Positions 1-5,314 of a DNA stretch of 5,451 bases are shown here, piece after piece. The stretch comes from Spirochaetales bacterium (GTDB lineage Bacteria > Spirochaetota > Spirochaetia > Sphaerochaetales > Sphaerochaetaceae). Position 1 is the first letter of the stretch, and each line of letters starts with the position of its first letter. The translations under genes were made by a program, and so were the position numbers. The stretch lies in NCBI GenBank assembly GCA_017475725.1, contig JAFVFA010000247.1, positions 1 through 5,451 on the forward strand, given 5' to 3'. The notes under the pieces were generated by a model that worked only from the letters and a program-made list of their open reading frames with translations, did no database searches and was not told where the DNA came from.

Positions 1-216
1 CATGACATCGCTGTGGTCCTTGTGGAACTCGAAGGGCTTGTCCGCGGCAGAAGTCATGTACTCCAGTATCTTGTATGTGACCTTAGGGTCCCTGGTTGTG
101 TAGCTCCCCGCGGGCTTGTCGTAGAGCTCATCATGGTCCAGAGTGTCGGCAATGACTCTGATTGCAGGCAGGATCGGGATGTACATCTCCAACTGGTCAA
201 GTGTGTCGAATACCAT
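1..216 (-). CDS. YhcH/YjgK/YiaL-family protein (partial, C-terminus beyond the left edge)
   Basis: The first 72 codons of a gene that leaves the window at base 1. The start reads MVFDTLDQLEMY and the visible end reads FEFHKDHSDVM. Both match the YhcH/YjgK/YiaL (DUF386) family, which usually begins M-I/V-F-D-x-L and carries an FExHxxxxDI/V segment at the start of its cupin-like beta fold. Family members are about 150 residues, so about half is visible. The family is linked to sugar and sialic-acid catabolism and to beta-galactosidase accessory proteins (EbgC), but a catalytic role is not settled for most members. The ATG at 214-216 is fixed by a strong Shine-Dalgarno motif. It lies 10 nt after the stop of the glycosylase gene, so the two are probably co-transcribed. 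The metal-ligand histidines expected further downstream cannot be checked. Confidence 0.75.
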   Translation of the reverse strand, partial: MVFDTLDQLEMYIPILPAIRVIADTLDHDELYDKPAGSYTTRDPKVTYKILEYMTSAADKPFEFHKDHSDVM

Positions 217-220
217 AGTT

Positions 221-226
221 CACCTC
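221..226 (-). promoter_or_regulatory. Shine-Dalgarno site of the yhcH-like gene
   Basis: On the minus strand GAGGTG stands four bases before the ATG at 216 and decides that start. It lies in the 10-nt gap after the glycosylase stop codon. The operon's first gene has no comparable site. Confidence 0.7.
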
Positions 227-1015
227 TTATCTGAAGACTCCGCTTGTGCGGGCGTAGTGGAACAGATACTGCTGCGCCACGCCTGCATACGGGCCGAAAA
301 TGCTCTTGTCCTGGCCTTCGAAGAAGGTGGCCATGACCCTTTTCATCCAGACGTCCATAGGGAAGCAGTCCAGTCTGTGGCAACCGAACAGAAGGGCGCA
401 GTCCGCAACCTTGGGACCTATGCCCTTGACCTTCATCAGCATGGCTCTTGCCTCATCGATGCCAATCCTCTTGAGAGCGTCGAGGTCTATTGAGCCATCG
501 TACACAGCTCTGGCTGTGTTCACGATGTAGGGGGCCCTGAAACCAAGACCAAGCATCCTAAGATCGTCCTCCTTCGCATCCGCAAGTGACTCCACTGTCG
601 GGAAGCCTCCTTCGCCGTAGAAGTTGGACATCCTGTCTATTATCCCCATGATCCTCTTGATGTTGTTGTTCTGTGAGACCACAAAGCTGCAGAGGGCCTC
701 CCATGGGTCCTGGTTCAGTATCCTGATTCCGGGTGCATAGTCACATGCCTTGGCCATCAGAGGGGAGATCTTGGAGAACTCTGCCTTCAGACCCTCGTAG
801 TCAGTGCCCAGGTCGAAGAAGTCGGACCAGAAAGGGTCCTCCGTTATCGGGGAGAGGTCATCCTGCCTGACCGTCAGGGTTCGGACCGAAGAGCCGACTC
901 CTGCCTTCACGGTCCAGGTCCCGTTGTCCTCGGAGAATCTGAAGCACTGTCCGCTTGGAAGCGTGTCCTTGAGGCTCAGCTCCTTCTCCGTTATTCTGAC
1001 ATTGCTGCTGTTCAT
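227..1015 (-). CDS. ogg: 8-oxoguanine DNA glycosylase / AP lyase, OGG1 type
   Basis: A 262-residue HhH-GPD superfamily enzyme that removes 8-oxoguanine opposite cytosine and nicks the abasic site, starting base excision repair. An N-terminal OGG_N-like domain (about 1-100) carries SGQCFRF at 21-27, matching the GQxFRW region of eukaryotic OGG1. The catalytic domain has SQNNNIKRI at 114-122 (compare SSNNNIARI in OGG1). The helix-hairpin-helix GIGPKVADC at 198-206 contains the Schiff-base lysine K202, equivalent to human Lys249. FPMDVW contains the conserved aspartate D221, equivalent to Asp268. All key residues are present and the length suits the bacterial/archaeal OGG1-like group (Clostridium type), not Fpg/MutM. 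It starts at ATG 1015 with no Shine-Dalgarno motif. A TATAAT box ends 6 nt upstream, suggesting a leaderless message. It is followed 10 nt later by the yhcH-like gene. Confidence 0.9.
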   Translation of the reverse strand: MNSSNVRITEKELSLKDTLPSGQCFRFSEDNGTWTVKAGVGSSVRTLTVRQDDLSPITEDPFWSDFFDLGTDYEGLKAEFSKISPLMAKACDYAPGIRILNQDPWEALCSFVVSQNNNIKRIMGIIDRMSNFYGEGGFPTVESLADAKEDDLRMLGLGFRAPYIVNTARAVYDGSIDLDALKRIGIDEARAMLMKVKGIGPKVADCALLFGCHRLDCFPMDVWMKRVMATFFEGQDKSIFGPYAGVAQQYLFHYARTSGVFR

Positions 1016-1021
1016 GCGTGA

Positions 1022-1050
1022 ATTATAGGCCCAAAGGGTGGGTTGTACAA
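1022..1050 (-). promoter_or_regulatory. Putative promoter of the ogg operon
   Basis: On the minus strand TTGTAC (1045-1050) and TATAAT (1022-1027) are separated by exactly 17 nt. The -10 box ends 6 nt before the ATG, so transcription would begin at or next to the start codon. The -35 box is part of an 8-bp palindrome TTGTACAA (1043-1050). If the organism were archaeal, the alternative would be a TATA-like TTTATTG near 1048-1054 with a leader of about 9 nt. Confidence 0.45.
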
Positions 1051-1060
1051 TAAACGGTAC

Positions 1061-1089
1061 TTAACAATACTTGCTTTTCAATCTATATT
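1061..1089 (+). promoter_or_regulatory. Putative promoter of mntP
   Basis: TTAACA (1061-1066) and TATATT (1084-1089) are separated by 17 nt. The -10 box ends 9 nt before the mntP ATG, which predicts a leader of only a few bases and no Shine-Dalgarno site. It is back to back with the ogg promoter; the two -35 boxes are 10 bp apart, so a regulator bound here could affect both genes. The 83-bp gap leaves no room for a yybP-ykoY manganese riboswitch. Confidence 0.45.
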
Positions 1090-1098
1090 TGACTGGTT

Positions 1099-1686
1099 AT
1101 GGAGTGGGATTTCGTTTTCTTCCTCAACAGCGTTCTTCTCGGTGTCGGTCTTGCCATGGATGCGTTCTCCGTCTCTCTGGCCAACGGGCTCAACGAGCCT
1201 GGCATGAAGAGAGGCCGCATGAACATGATAGCTGGGATGTACAGCTTCTTCCAGTTCGCAATGCCCATGATCGGATGGGTCTGCGTCCACACAATAGTCG
1301 AGAAGTTCCAGGCCTTCGAGAAGTTCATTCCATGGATTGCCCTGCTGATCCTTTCCTATATCGGCGGAGAGATGATAATGAAGGGGATCCGCAAGGAGGA
1401 GAGCTCACGCGAGGAGGAGACCGGCCTGCCGTTCGGGAAGCTTGTCATCCAGGGTGTCGCGACATCCCTCGATGCCTTGTCCGTGGGCTTCACAATTGAG
1501 CAGTACCCTGTTTCCATGGCCGTTGCGGCATCAGCCATAATCGCCGTTGTGACCCATTTCATCTGCATCGCGGGCCTCCTGATAGGCAAGAGGTTCGGCA
1601 ACAGGCTCGCTGACAAGGCCTCCATATTCGGCGGAATCATCCTGGTGGGTATCGGCATAGAGATACTCGTCTCCCATCTAGTCTGA
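1099..1686 (+). CDS. mntP: Manganese efflux pump MntP
   Basis: A 195-residue inner-membrane protein of the MntP (DUF204) family, which exports Mn(II) and protects against manganese excess. Two homologous halves are visible. The first has AMDAFSVSLANG (19-30) and the second has SLDALSVG (123-130); each holds the membrane aspartate (D21, D125) known to be needed in E. coli MntP. Glycine-rich ends follow: YIGGEMIMKG near 87-96 and GGIILVGIGIEIL near 178-190. Six hydrophobic segments can be counted (about 7-29, 42-62, 76-96, 113-133, 137-160, 176-193). A charged cytosolic loop (KEESSREEE) lies between the halves. Length is typical (about 190). It starts at ATG 1099, just after a -10-like box, with no Shine-Dalgarno site. 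It is convergent with pfk and separated from it by a hairpin. Confidence 0.92.
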   Translation: MEWDFVFFLNSVLLGVGLAMDAFSVSLANGLNEPGMKRGRMNMIAGMYSFFQFAMPMIGWVCVHTIVEKFQAFEKFIPWIALLILSYIGGEMIMKGIRKEESSREEETGLPFGKLVIQGVATSLDALSVGFTIEQYPVSMAVAASAIIAVVTHFICIAGLLIGKRFGNRLADKASIFGGIILVGIGIEILVSHLV

Positions 1687-1697
1687 GGCATAAGAAA

Positions 1698-1721
1698 CCG
1701 GACCCCACAAATGGAGTCCGG
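1698..1721. terminator. Hairpin terminator between convergent mntP and pfk
   Basis: CCGGAC (1698-1703) pairs with GTCCGG (1716-1721); after one mismatch, CCA (1705-1707) pairs with TGG (1712-1714) across a small loop. On the minus strand the hairpin is followed at once by TTTCTT, so it suits termination of pfk best. On the plus strand a weaker T-rich stretch (CATTTTCC) starts about 10 nt later and could serve mntP. It fills most of the 56-bp gap between the two stop codons. Confidence 0.7.
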
Positions 1722-1742
1722 CTGTACCTCATTTTCCTTGTG

Positions 1743-3065
1743 TCAGTTCTTCATGGAATCCGGCTGGCGGGTGTTCTCAAGAACGTCTCTCCAGAGTGCG
1801 CTCTCTGTGTTCACACGGCTTCTGGAGGAGATTGCAAGCTTGATCGGGAGGTTTATGAACCTGTCGTTGATCATGCTTGTCAGGACATCCGTCTTGCCTG
1901 CCATTGCGGCATGAACGGCGTTCGCACCAAGCCTTGCGCAGTAGATCGAGTCGTATGAGTCTGCCGGTGCACTGCGGATTATGTAGCTCGGATCTATATA
2001 TTTGATGTTGATGGTCATGTCCTGCTCTTTGAAGTACTTGATGATCTCCTCCTTCAGGAAGAGCCCGATGTCGCTGTACTTGGTGTTGCCGGATGCATCG
2101 GTCTCGCCTGTCTTCGGTATCAGGTCCTGACCGGCACCTTCCGCCACCAGTATGACCGCATGGCCGCGTGAGTTCAGGCGCTTCTTGAGCAGAGGGAGTA
2201 GACCCTTGTCACCGTAGAGGTCGAACGGATTCTCCGGAATCAGACAGAAGTTGACATCGCTCTGGGCAAGGGAGGTATGGGCTGCGATGAAACCGCTCTC
2301 CCTTCCCATGACCTTCACAAGGCCGATTCCGTTGATGGCGTTCTTTGCCTCGATATGTGCGCTGCGGACCACAGGGACTGCAGATGAGACCGCTGTGTCG
2401 AACCCGAATGAGGTCTGGATGAAGGCCAGATCGTTGTCGATCGTCTTCGGGACGCCTACCACCGAGATCTTCAGCCCACGGGCCTTGATCTCCTCGTGTA
2501 TCGCGTGTGCTCCACGGAGCGTACCGTCTCCACCTATTGTGAAGAGGATGTTCACGTTCATGCGCTCAAGGGTGTCGACGATGTCAGCCGTCTGCTTTCC
2601 GCCTCCACGTGCGCTGCCGAGAATCGTTCCGCCTTTCTCCTGGATGTCATCGACGACATCGGGGTCGAGCTCAAGCGGAGGTTCCTTGGATGTGGGGAGA
2701 AGGCCCTGGTATCCGAATCTGATTCCGCTGATCCTGCGTACTCCATAGCGGTACCAGAGACACCTGACAATGGCTCTGATGACGTTGTTGAGACCTGGAC
2801 AGATTCCGCCGCATGTGGCGATTGCGGCATGGACATGGGAGGGGTTGAAGTATATCTTCTGCCTTGGCCCTGCAAGTTCCACCGTCTCCTCGCTCTTCGG
2901 GACCCTATGTCCGTCCTCCGTCGTCACTGTGTCAATGCAGTAGAGGATCTTGTCATCGTCCGAGACATAGTCGGCGAAACCGTCGCCGTCCTTGTCGCTC
3001 ATGTGGATAGGTGAAGGGATCTTCGCCTTCCCTAGGGTTTCAATTGAAAAGTCATATGTAGCCAT
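1743..3065 (-). CDS. pfkA: 6-phosphofructokinase, long-form (TP0108/trypanosome/plant-like) ATP-PFK
   Basis: A 440-residue phosphofructokinase A family enzyme converting fructose 6-phosphate to fructose 1,6-bisphosphate. About 75 residues precede the core, as in the long group that includes spirochaete TP0108-type, plant and trypanosomatid enzymes. Core motifs in order: TCGGICPGLNNVIR (84-97), GGTILGSARGGG (145-156), GGDGTLRG (178-185), PKTIDND (206-212) with catalytic base D210, MGRESGFIAA (253-262), AEGAG (308-312), and DPSYIIRSAPADSYD (358-372). The residue after GGD is glycine (G181), as in ATP-dependent enzymes; PPi-dependent ones have aspartate there. K207 is the lysine otherwise typical of PPi enzymes. 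This mixed signature is known from trypanosomatid ATP-PFK, so ATP is the likelier donor but not certain. No signal or membrane segment is seen. It starts at ATG 3065 without a Shine-Dalgarno site. Confidence 0.9.
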   Translation of the reverse strand: MATYDFSIETLGKAKIPSPIHMSDKDGDGFADYVSDDDKILYCIDTVTTEDGHRVPKSEETVELAGPRQKIYFNPSHVHAAIATCGGICPGLNNVIRAIVRCLWYRYGVRRISGIRFGYQGLLPTSKEPPLELDPDVVDDIQEKGGTILGSARGGGKQTADIVDTLERMNVNILFTIGGDGTLRGAHAIHEEIKARGLKISVVGVPKTIDNDLAFIQTSFGFDTAVSSAVPVVRSAHIEAKNAINGIGLVKVMGRESGFIAAHTSLAQSDVNFCLIPENPFDLYGDKGLLPLLKKRLNSRGHAVILVAEGAGQDLIPKTGETDASGNTKYSDIGLFLKEEIIKYFKEQDMTINIKYIDPSYIIRSAPADSYDSIYCARLGANAVHAAMAGKTDVLTSMINDRFINLPIKLAISSRSRVNTESALWRDVLENTRQPDSMKN

Positions 3066-3071
3066 GTCTTA

Positions 3072-3077
3072 AATATA
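3072..3077 (-). promoter_or_regulatory. Possible -10 box of pfkA
   Basis: TATATT on the minus strand ends 6 nt before the pfk ATG, the same spacing as the TATAAT box before ogg. No good -35 box is seen 17 nt further upstream (TTCCGT). An archaeal-style TATA alternative, CTTTATT, lies near 3099-3105. The assignment is weak and rests mainly on the repeated geometry. Confidence 0.3.
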
Positions 3078-3142
3078 GCAAATAAACGGGAAAAACGGAA
3101 TAAAGATGCAATTGTTCTTTGGATTGATATTCATCGGACTAT

Positions 3143-3148
3143 GGAGGA
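3143..3148 (+). promoter_or_regulatory. Shine-Dalgarno site of the HAD gene
   Basis: GGAGGA lies 11 nt before ATG 3160, slightly long spacing but the only good ribosome-binding motif nearby. It supports the start at 3160 over the in-frame ATG at 3106, which would add a hydrophobic stretch of 18 residues ahead of the phosphatase motif. Confidence 0.5.
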
Positions 3149-3159
3149 TAATCCGGGTC

Positions 3160-3972
3160 ATGAAGCTGAATTTCTTCTTCGACATAGACGGGACGATCCT
3201 CCCAGTCGGCAAGAGCATACCTGCAAGTGCCGTTGAGGCCATCGGAAGGCTGAAGCGCATGGGACACGGGATCTTCCTCTGCACAGGCAGAAGCCCCTAT
3301 GAGCTTACAGACGAGATCAGAGAGCTGGGGTTCGATGGAGGGGTGTTCTCCTCTGGCGCGACCTTGGTTCACGGCGGCTCCACCATTATGCAGAAATGCA
3401 TGACGGATGCTCAGCGCGATCTCCTGCTCAAGGTGGTGAAGGACCTCAACCTGGTTTCATTCAGCCAAAGCTTCGATGCCACGTACATAACAAGGGAGGC
3501 GCTTGACCTCTATGACGAGATGGAGTTCTCCGTCCATGGCAGAACCCTGAAGTTCAACGGTTTCATCATTGTTGACAGGATTCCGGATGACCTTCCGATA
3601 ATCAAGTCCTACATCATGTCCAGAGAGGGCAGGGTACTGGAGGCCAGAAGAGCCCTTGAGGGACCTCTGACAAGCGTCAACAACACAACGGGGCTTCCGG
3701 AGACAAGCGCAGCTGAGATAATGATCCCCGGCGTGACCAAGGCATCCGGGATAAGGGATCTGATGGATTTTCTGGGTGAGGGCATTGAATCCACGGTAGG
3801 CATAGGCGACGGGGAGAACGACCTTGAGATGATTGATGTCTGCAATCTCGGCATAGCCATGGGCAACGCCTGCGAGGTCCTCAAACGGCATTCGGACTAC
3901 GTGACGACGGACATCGAGGCCGACGGGCTTGCCAATGCCATAGATTATGCTCTGGGCTGTTCAGCGGGGTGA
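3160..3972 (+). CDS. Cof-type HAD-superfamily phosphatase (class IIB)
   Basis: A 270-residue haloacid-dehalogenase-like hydrolase of the Cof/YidA type, which dephosphorylates sugar phosphates, flavin precursors or similar small metabolites through a phospho-aspartate. Motif I is FFDIDGT, with nucleophile D8 and acid/base D10. Motif II is LCTGRSP, with T42. Motif III is K194 in IPGVTKASG. Motif IV is GIGDGENDLEM, with D217 and D221 binding Mg. The middle region (about 80-185) is the C2B cap, which sets the substrate; it cannot be read from motifs. Length fits the family (about 270). The N-terminus MKLNFFFDIDGT is typical of Cof proteins, supporting this start. It is divergent from pfk, so a sugar-phosphate role is possible but only by proximity. 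Its last 12 nt overlap the end of the convergent anSME gene. Confidence 0.88.
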   Translation: MKLNFFFDIDGTILPVGKSIPASAVEAIGRLKRMGHGIFLCTGRSPYELTDEIRELGFDGGVFSSGATLVHGGSTIMQKCMTDAQRDLLLKVVKDLNLVSFSQSFDATYITREALDLYDEMEFSVHGRTLKFNGFIIVDRIPDDLPIIKSYIMSREGRVLEARRALEGPLTSVNNTTGLPETSAAEIMIPGVTKASGIRDLMDFLGEGIESTVGIGDGENDLEMIDVCNLGIAMGNACEVLKRHSDYVTTDIEADGLANAIDYALGCSAG

Positions 3973-5109
3973 CCTCCGCATTGCCTCGAACTCTGCCTTC
4001 GCAACCTCCATCAGCCGTTCCGCGGCGTACTCGAACAGGAACCTGAAGGCCGGACAGTAGTAGTTCTCCGGTTCATCGGCTCTGAACGTAATGTCTCTCT
4101 TGCAGCCTCCGTGGCAGAGCGGCAGCCAGTTGCAGTCCTTGCACTCCTTTGGCCTTCTTCCGATGTCGCTTCTGAAGCTCAGGGCCTTGGGCGAGTTCAG
4201 GGCATCCAGGACGGAGACCTCGGGGACCTTCCCCAGGTTCCACTCATCAAGAACATAGAAGTCGCATGGGTAGAGGCTTCCATCCGCCTCCACCACAAGG
4301 TATGCTCCGCACCTTCCTGCGGCTGCGCAGGATGACGGTATGACGCCTGTAAGCAGATGGATGTAGTCATCGAACTGTCTGACACTGGTGAAATGGCCTT
4401 CCTTCCAGTCCCGGTACCAGTCATCGAACACAGCGCAGAGGAACCTGCCGTAGTCTTCAGGCAGAAGAGAGAAGGCCTCCTGTCCGCGTTCCTTTCCTAT
4501 GGGGTCAAGGCAGGCTATGAACTGGAGGTAGCTGAAGCCCATGTCCTTTAGTCTCCTGTAGACTCTGTGGGGCCTCTCCGCACATTGCCTTGTCACGACG
4601 CAGAGGGCGTTGAACTCCACGTTGTGCCTCTTCAGTATCTCAAGGTTCTCCCTGATCCTGTCGAATGAACCCTCTCCTGCGGCGTTGATGCGGTGCAGGT
4701 CATGCAGCTCCTTGTAGCCGTCAATCGAGATTCCCACAAGGAAGCCGTTCTCCTTGAGGAAGGTGGCCCAATCCTCATCAAGCACATAGCCGTTTGTCTG
4801 GATTGTGTGGACGAATCTGATTGTCGGGTACTTCTTCTCCTCCTGGATCAGGTGCCTGAAGAAGTCCAGCCCGACGAAGGTCGGCTCTCCACCCTGAAAG
4901 CCCAATGATACGACCGCTCCTTCCGTGGTCGAGTCTGCGATGGATTTCAGAAGCTGGTCCATTGTGTCCGTTGACATCAGGCCGTAGCTCTTCTGACAGC
5001 GGTTCTCCGACTCGTCCTCATAGAAGCAGTACTTGCATCTTAGGTTGCAGAGCGACGAGGCCGGTTTGATAAGGAATGACATGGAAGGGAGTTTTGCTGC
5101 TTGTTTCAT
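3961..5109 (-). CDS. Anaerobic sulfatase-maturating enzyme-like radical SAM/SPASM protein
   Basis: A 382-residue radical SAM enzyme of the anSME type, which oxidises an active-site Cys or Ser of a sulfatase to formylglycine in the cytosol without oxygen. The radical SAM cluster motif is CNLRCKYC (C21, C25, C28). GGEP (73-76) binds SAM. The SPASM region carries C261, C267, C282, C323, C326, C332, C336 and C352, enough for two auxiliary 4Fe-4S clusters. The first seven match the Clostridium perfringens anSME cysteines at a constant offset of 6. D283, in YPCDFYVLDE, matches the proposed proton acceptor Asp277. Length is typical (about 370-380). ATG 5109 is chosen because SFLIKPASSLCNLRC then sits at the usual distance; a GTG at 5127 would add six residues. 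No sulfatase is in the window, so the true substrate is unknown and another peptide is possible. Confidence 0.88.
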   Translation of the reverse strand: MKQAAKLPSMSFLIKPASSLCNLRCKYCFYEDESENRCQKSYGLMSTDTMDQLLKSIADSTTEGAVVSLGFQGGEPTFVGLDFFRHLIQEEKKYPTIRFVHTIQTNGYVLDEDWATFLKENGFLVGISIDGYKELHDLHRINAAGEGSFDRIRENLEILKRHNVEFNALCVVTRQCAERPHRVYRRLKDMGFSYLQFIACLDPIGKERGQEAFSLLPEDYGRFLCAVFDDWYRDWKEGHFTSVRQFDDYIHLLTGVIPSSCAAAGRCGAYLVVEADGSLYPCDFYVLDEWNLGKVPEVSVLDALNSPKALSFRSDIGRRPKECKDCNWLPLCHGGCKRDITFRADEPENYYCPAFRFLFEYAAERLMEVAKAEFEAMRRSPR

Positions 5110-5117
5110 CGGATATG

Positions 5118-5134
5118 ATTCTATCACATGTGAT
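5118..5134 (-). promoter_or_regulatory. anSME promoter region with palindromic operator candidate
   Basis: A perfect 12-bp palindrome ATCACATGTGAT lies at 5123-5134, abutting a -10-like TAGAAT (5118-5123) that ends 8 nt before ATG 5109. A second AT-rich box, CATTTATAGGC, lies just upstream at 5135-5145. If read as a TATA box, it would place a start near 5112. In either reading the palindrome falls between the upstream promoter elements and the start codon, a usual place for a repressor. No specific regulator can be named, and 12 bp is short enough for chance. Confidence 0.35.
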
Positions 5135-5145
5135 GCCTATAAATG
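5132..5145. repeat. 14-bp direct repeat, copy 1
   Basis: GATGCCTATAAATG, matched at 13 of 14 positions by GACGCCTATAAATG at 5301-5314. The copies lie 169 bp apart and bracket the terminator and the fold-rich segment. On the minus strand each reads CATTTATAGGC, so it could be a shared promoter box rather than a mobile-element scar. Confidence 0.5.
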
Positions 5146-5147
5146 AC

Positions 5148-5176
5148 AAAAAGACCGGAATTTGATCCGGTCTTTT
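5148..5176 (-). terminator. Strong intrinsic terminator upstream of anSME
   Basis: On the minus strand AAAAGACCGG (5176-5167) pairs perfectly with CCGGTCTTTT (5158-5149) across an 8-nt loop, ending in five T. The arms make it nearly symmetric, so it may also work on the plus strand. It lies 38 nt before the anSME start and reads in the same direction. It either ends transcripts coming from the insertion sequence or small RNA to the right, or serves as the off-switch of an attenuated anSME leader. Confidence 0.75.
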
Positions 5177-5183
5177 CTCATTT

Positions 5184-5297
5184 CGGGGCGAGAGGACTCG
5201 CCTTCCGGTGCTTTCAGGGGAAGGCGCACCTACAGGCCGCCTCGCTGCAAACACGTCCCTGCCGGGGTGTTTGGCTACCGCTCGGATTCTCGTCCTC
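5184..5297 (-). ncRNA. Candidate structured RNA or leader upstream of anSME (no known family recognised)
   Basis: A GC-rich non-coding stretch dense in complementary arms, followed by the intrinsic terminator at 5148-5176. Pairs, in plus coordinates: 5248-5254 with 5267-5273 (7 bp), capped by 5257-5259 with 5264-5266; 5187-5192 with 5197-5202 (6 bp, 4-nt loop); 5199-5206 with 5219-5226 (8 bp); 5207-5211 with 5226-5230 (5 bp); and long-range 5192-5197 with 5292-5297 (6 bp). Several of these exclude one another. The strand is inferred from the terminator and from the TATAGG-like box at 5304-5314. I could not match it to tRNA, 5S, SRP, tmRNA, RNase P or the common riboswitches. It could instead be the remnant 3' end of an older mobile element. 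Ends are approximate. Confidence 0.35.
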
Positions 5298-5300
5298 ACT

Positions 5301-5314
5301 GACGCCTATAAATG
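5301..5314. repeat. 14-bp direct repeat, copy 2, at the insertion-sequence border
   Basis: GACGCCTATAAATG, the partner of the copy at 5132-5145. It abuts the inferred end of the ISL3-like element. Its CTATAAAT (5306-5313) is in the right place and of the right length (8 bp) to be a target-site duplication, but the other end of the element is outside the window. Confidence 0.45.

Noticed and set aside
1016..1098. Manganese (yybP-ykoY) riboswitch before mntP
   Set aside because: The gap is only 83 bp, is shared with a divergent promoter, and lacks the paired conserved loops.
1071..1499. Plus-strand frame of 142 codons overlapping mntP
   Set aside because: It lies within mntP in another frame; its sequence is rich in Arg, His and Cys and lacks domain signals, whereas mntP matches its family from end to end.
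2251..3014. Long plus-strand open frames opposite pfkA
   Set aside because: They are shadows of a strongly conserved pfk reading frame; no ribosome-binding site and no recognisable motif.
3106..3159. Upstream in-frame ATG for the HAD gene
   Set aside because: It would add 18 mostly hydrophobic residues ahead of FFDIDGT, unlike other Cof proteins, and has no good Shine-Dalgarno site; the GGAGGA before 3160 fits better.
5110..5127. GTG start at 5127 for anSME
   Set aside because: It overlaps the palindrome and leaves no room for the TAGAAT box; ATG 5109 gives the normal family N-terminus. Not fully excluded.
5201..5208. CCGGAAGG on the minus strand, as in the SRP RNA apical loop
   Set aside because: The preceding GGTCAGG and following AGCAGCC of SRP RNA are missing and the surrounding helices do not fit.
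5248..5273. GGGACG and CAAAC words reminiscent of the c-di-GMP-I riboswitch
   Set aside because: Order and spacing do not match: the conserved GCAAA and tetraloop-receptor parts are not found.
5018..5299. Minus-strand open frame of 93 codons across the non-coding segment
   Set aside because: It runs through the terminator and into the anSME gene in the wrong frame, has an arginine/proline-rich, low-credibility composition and no start signal.
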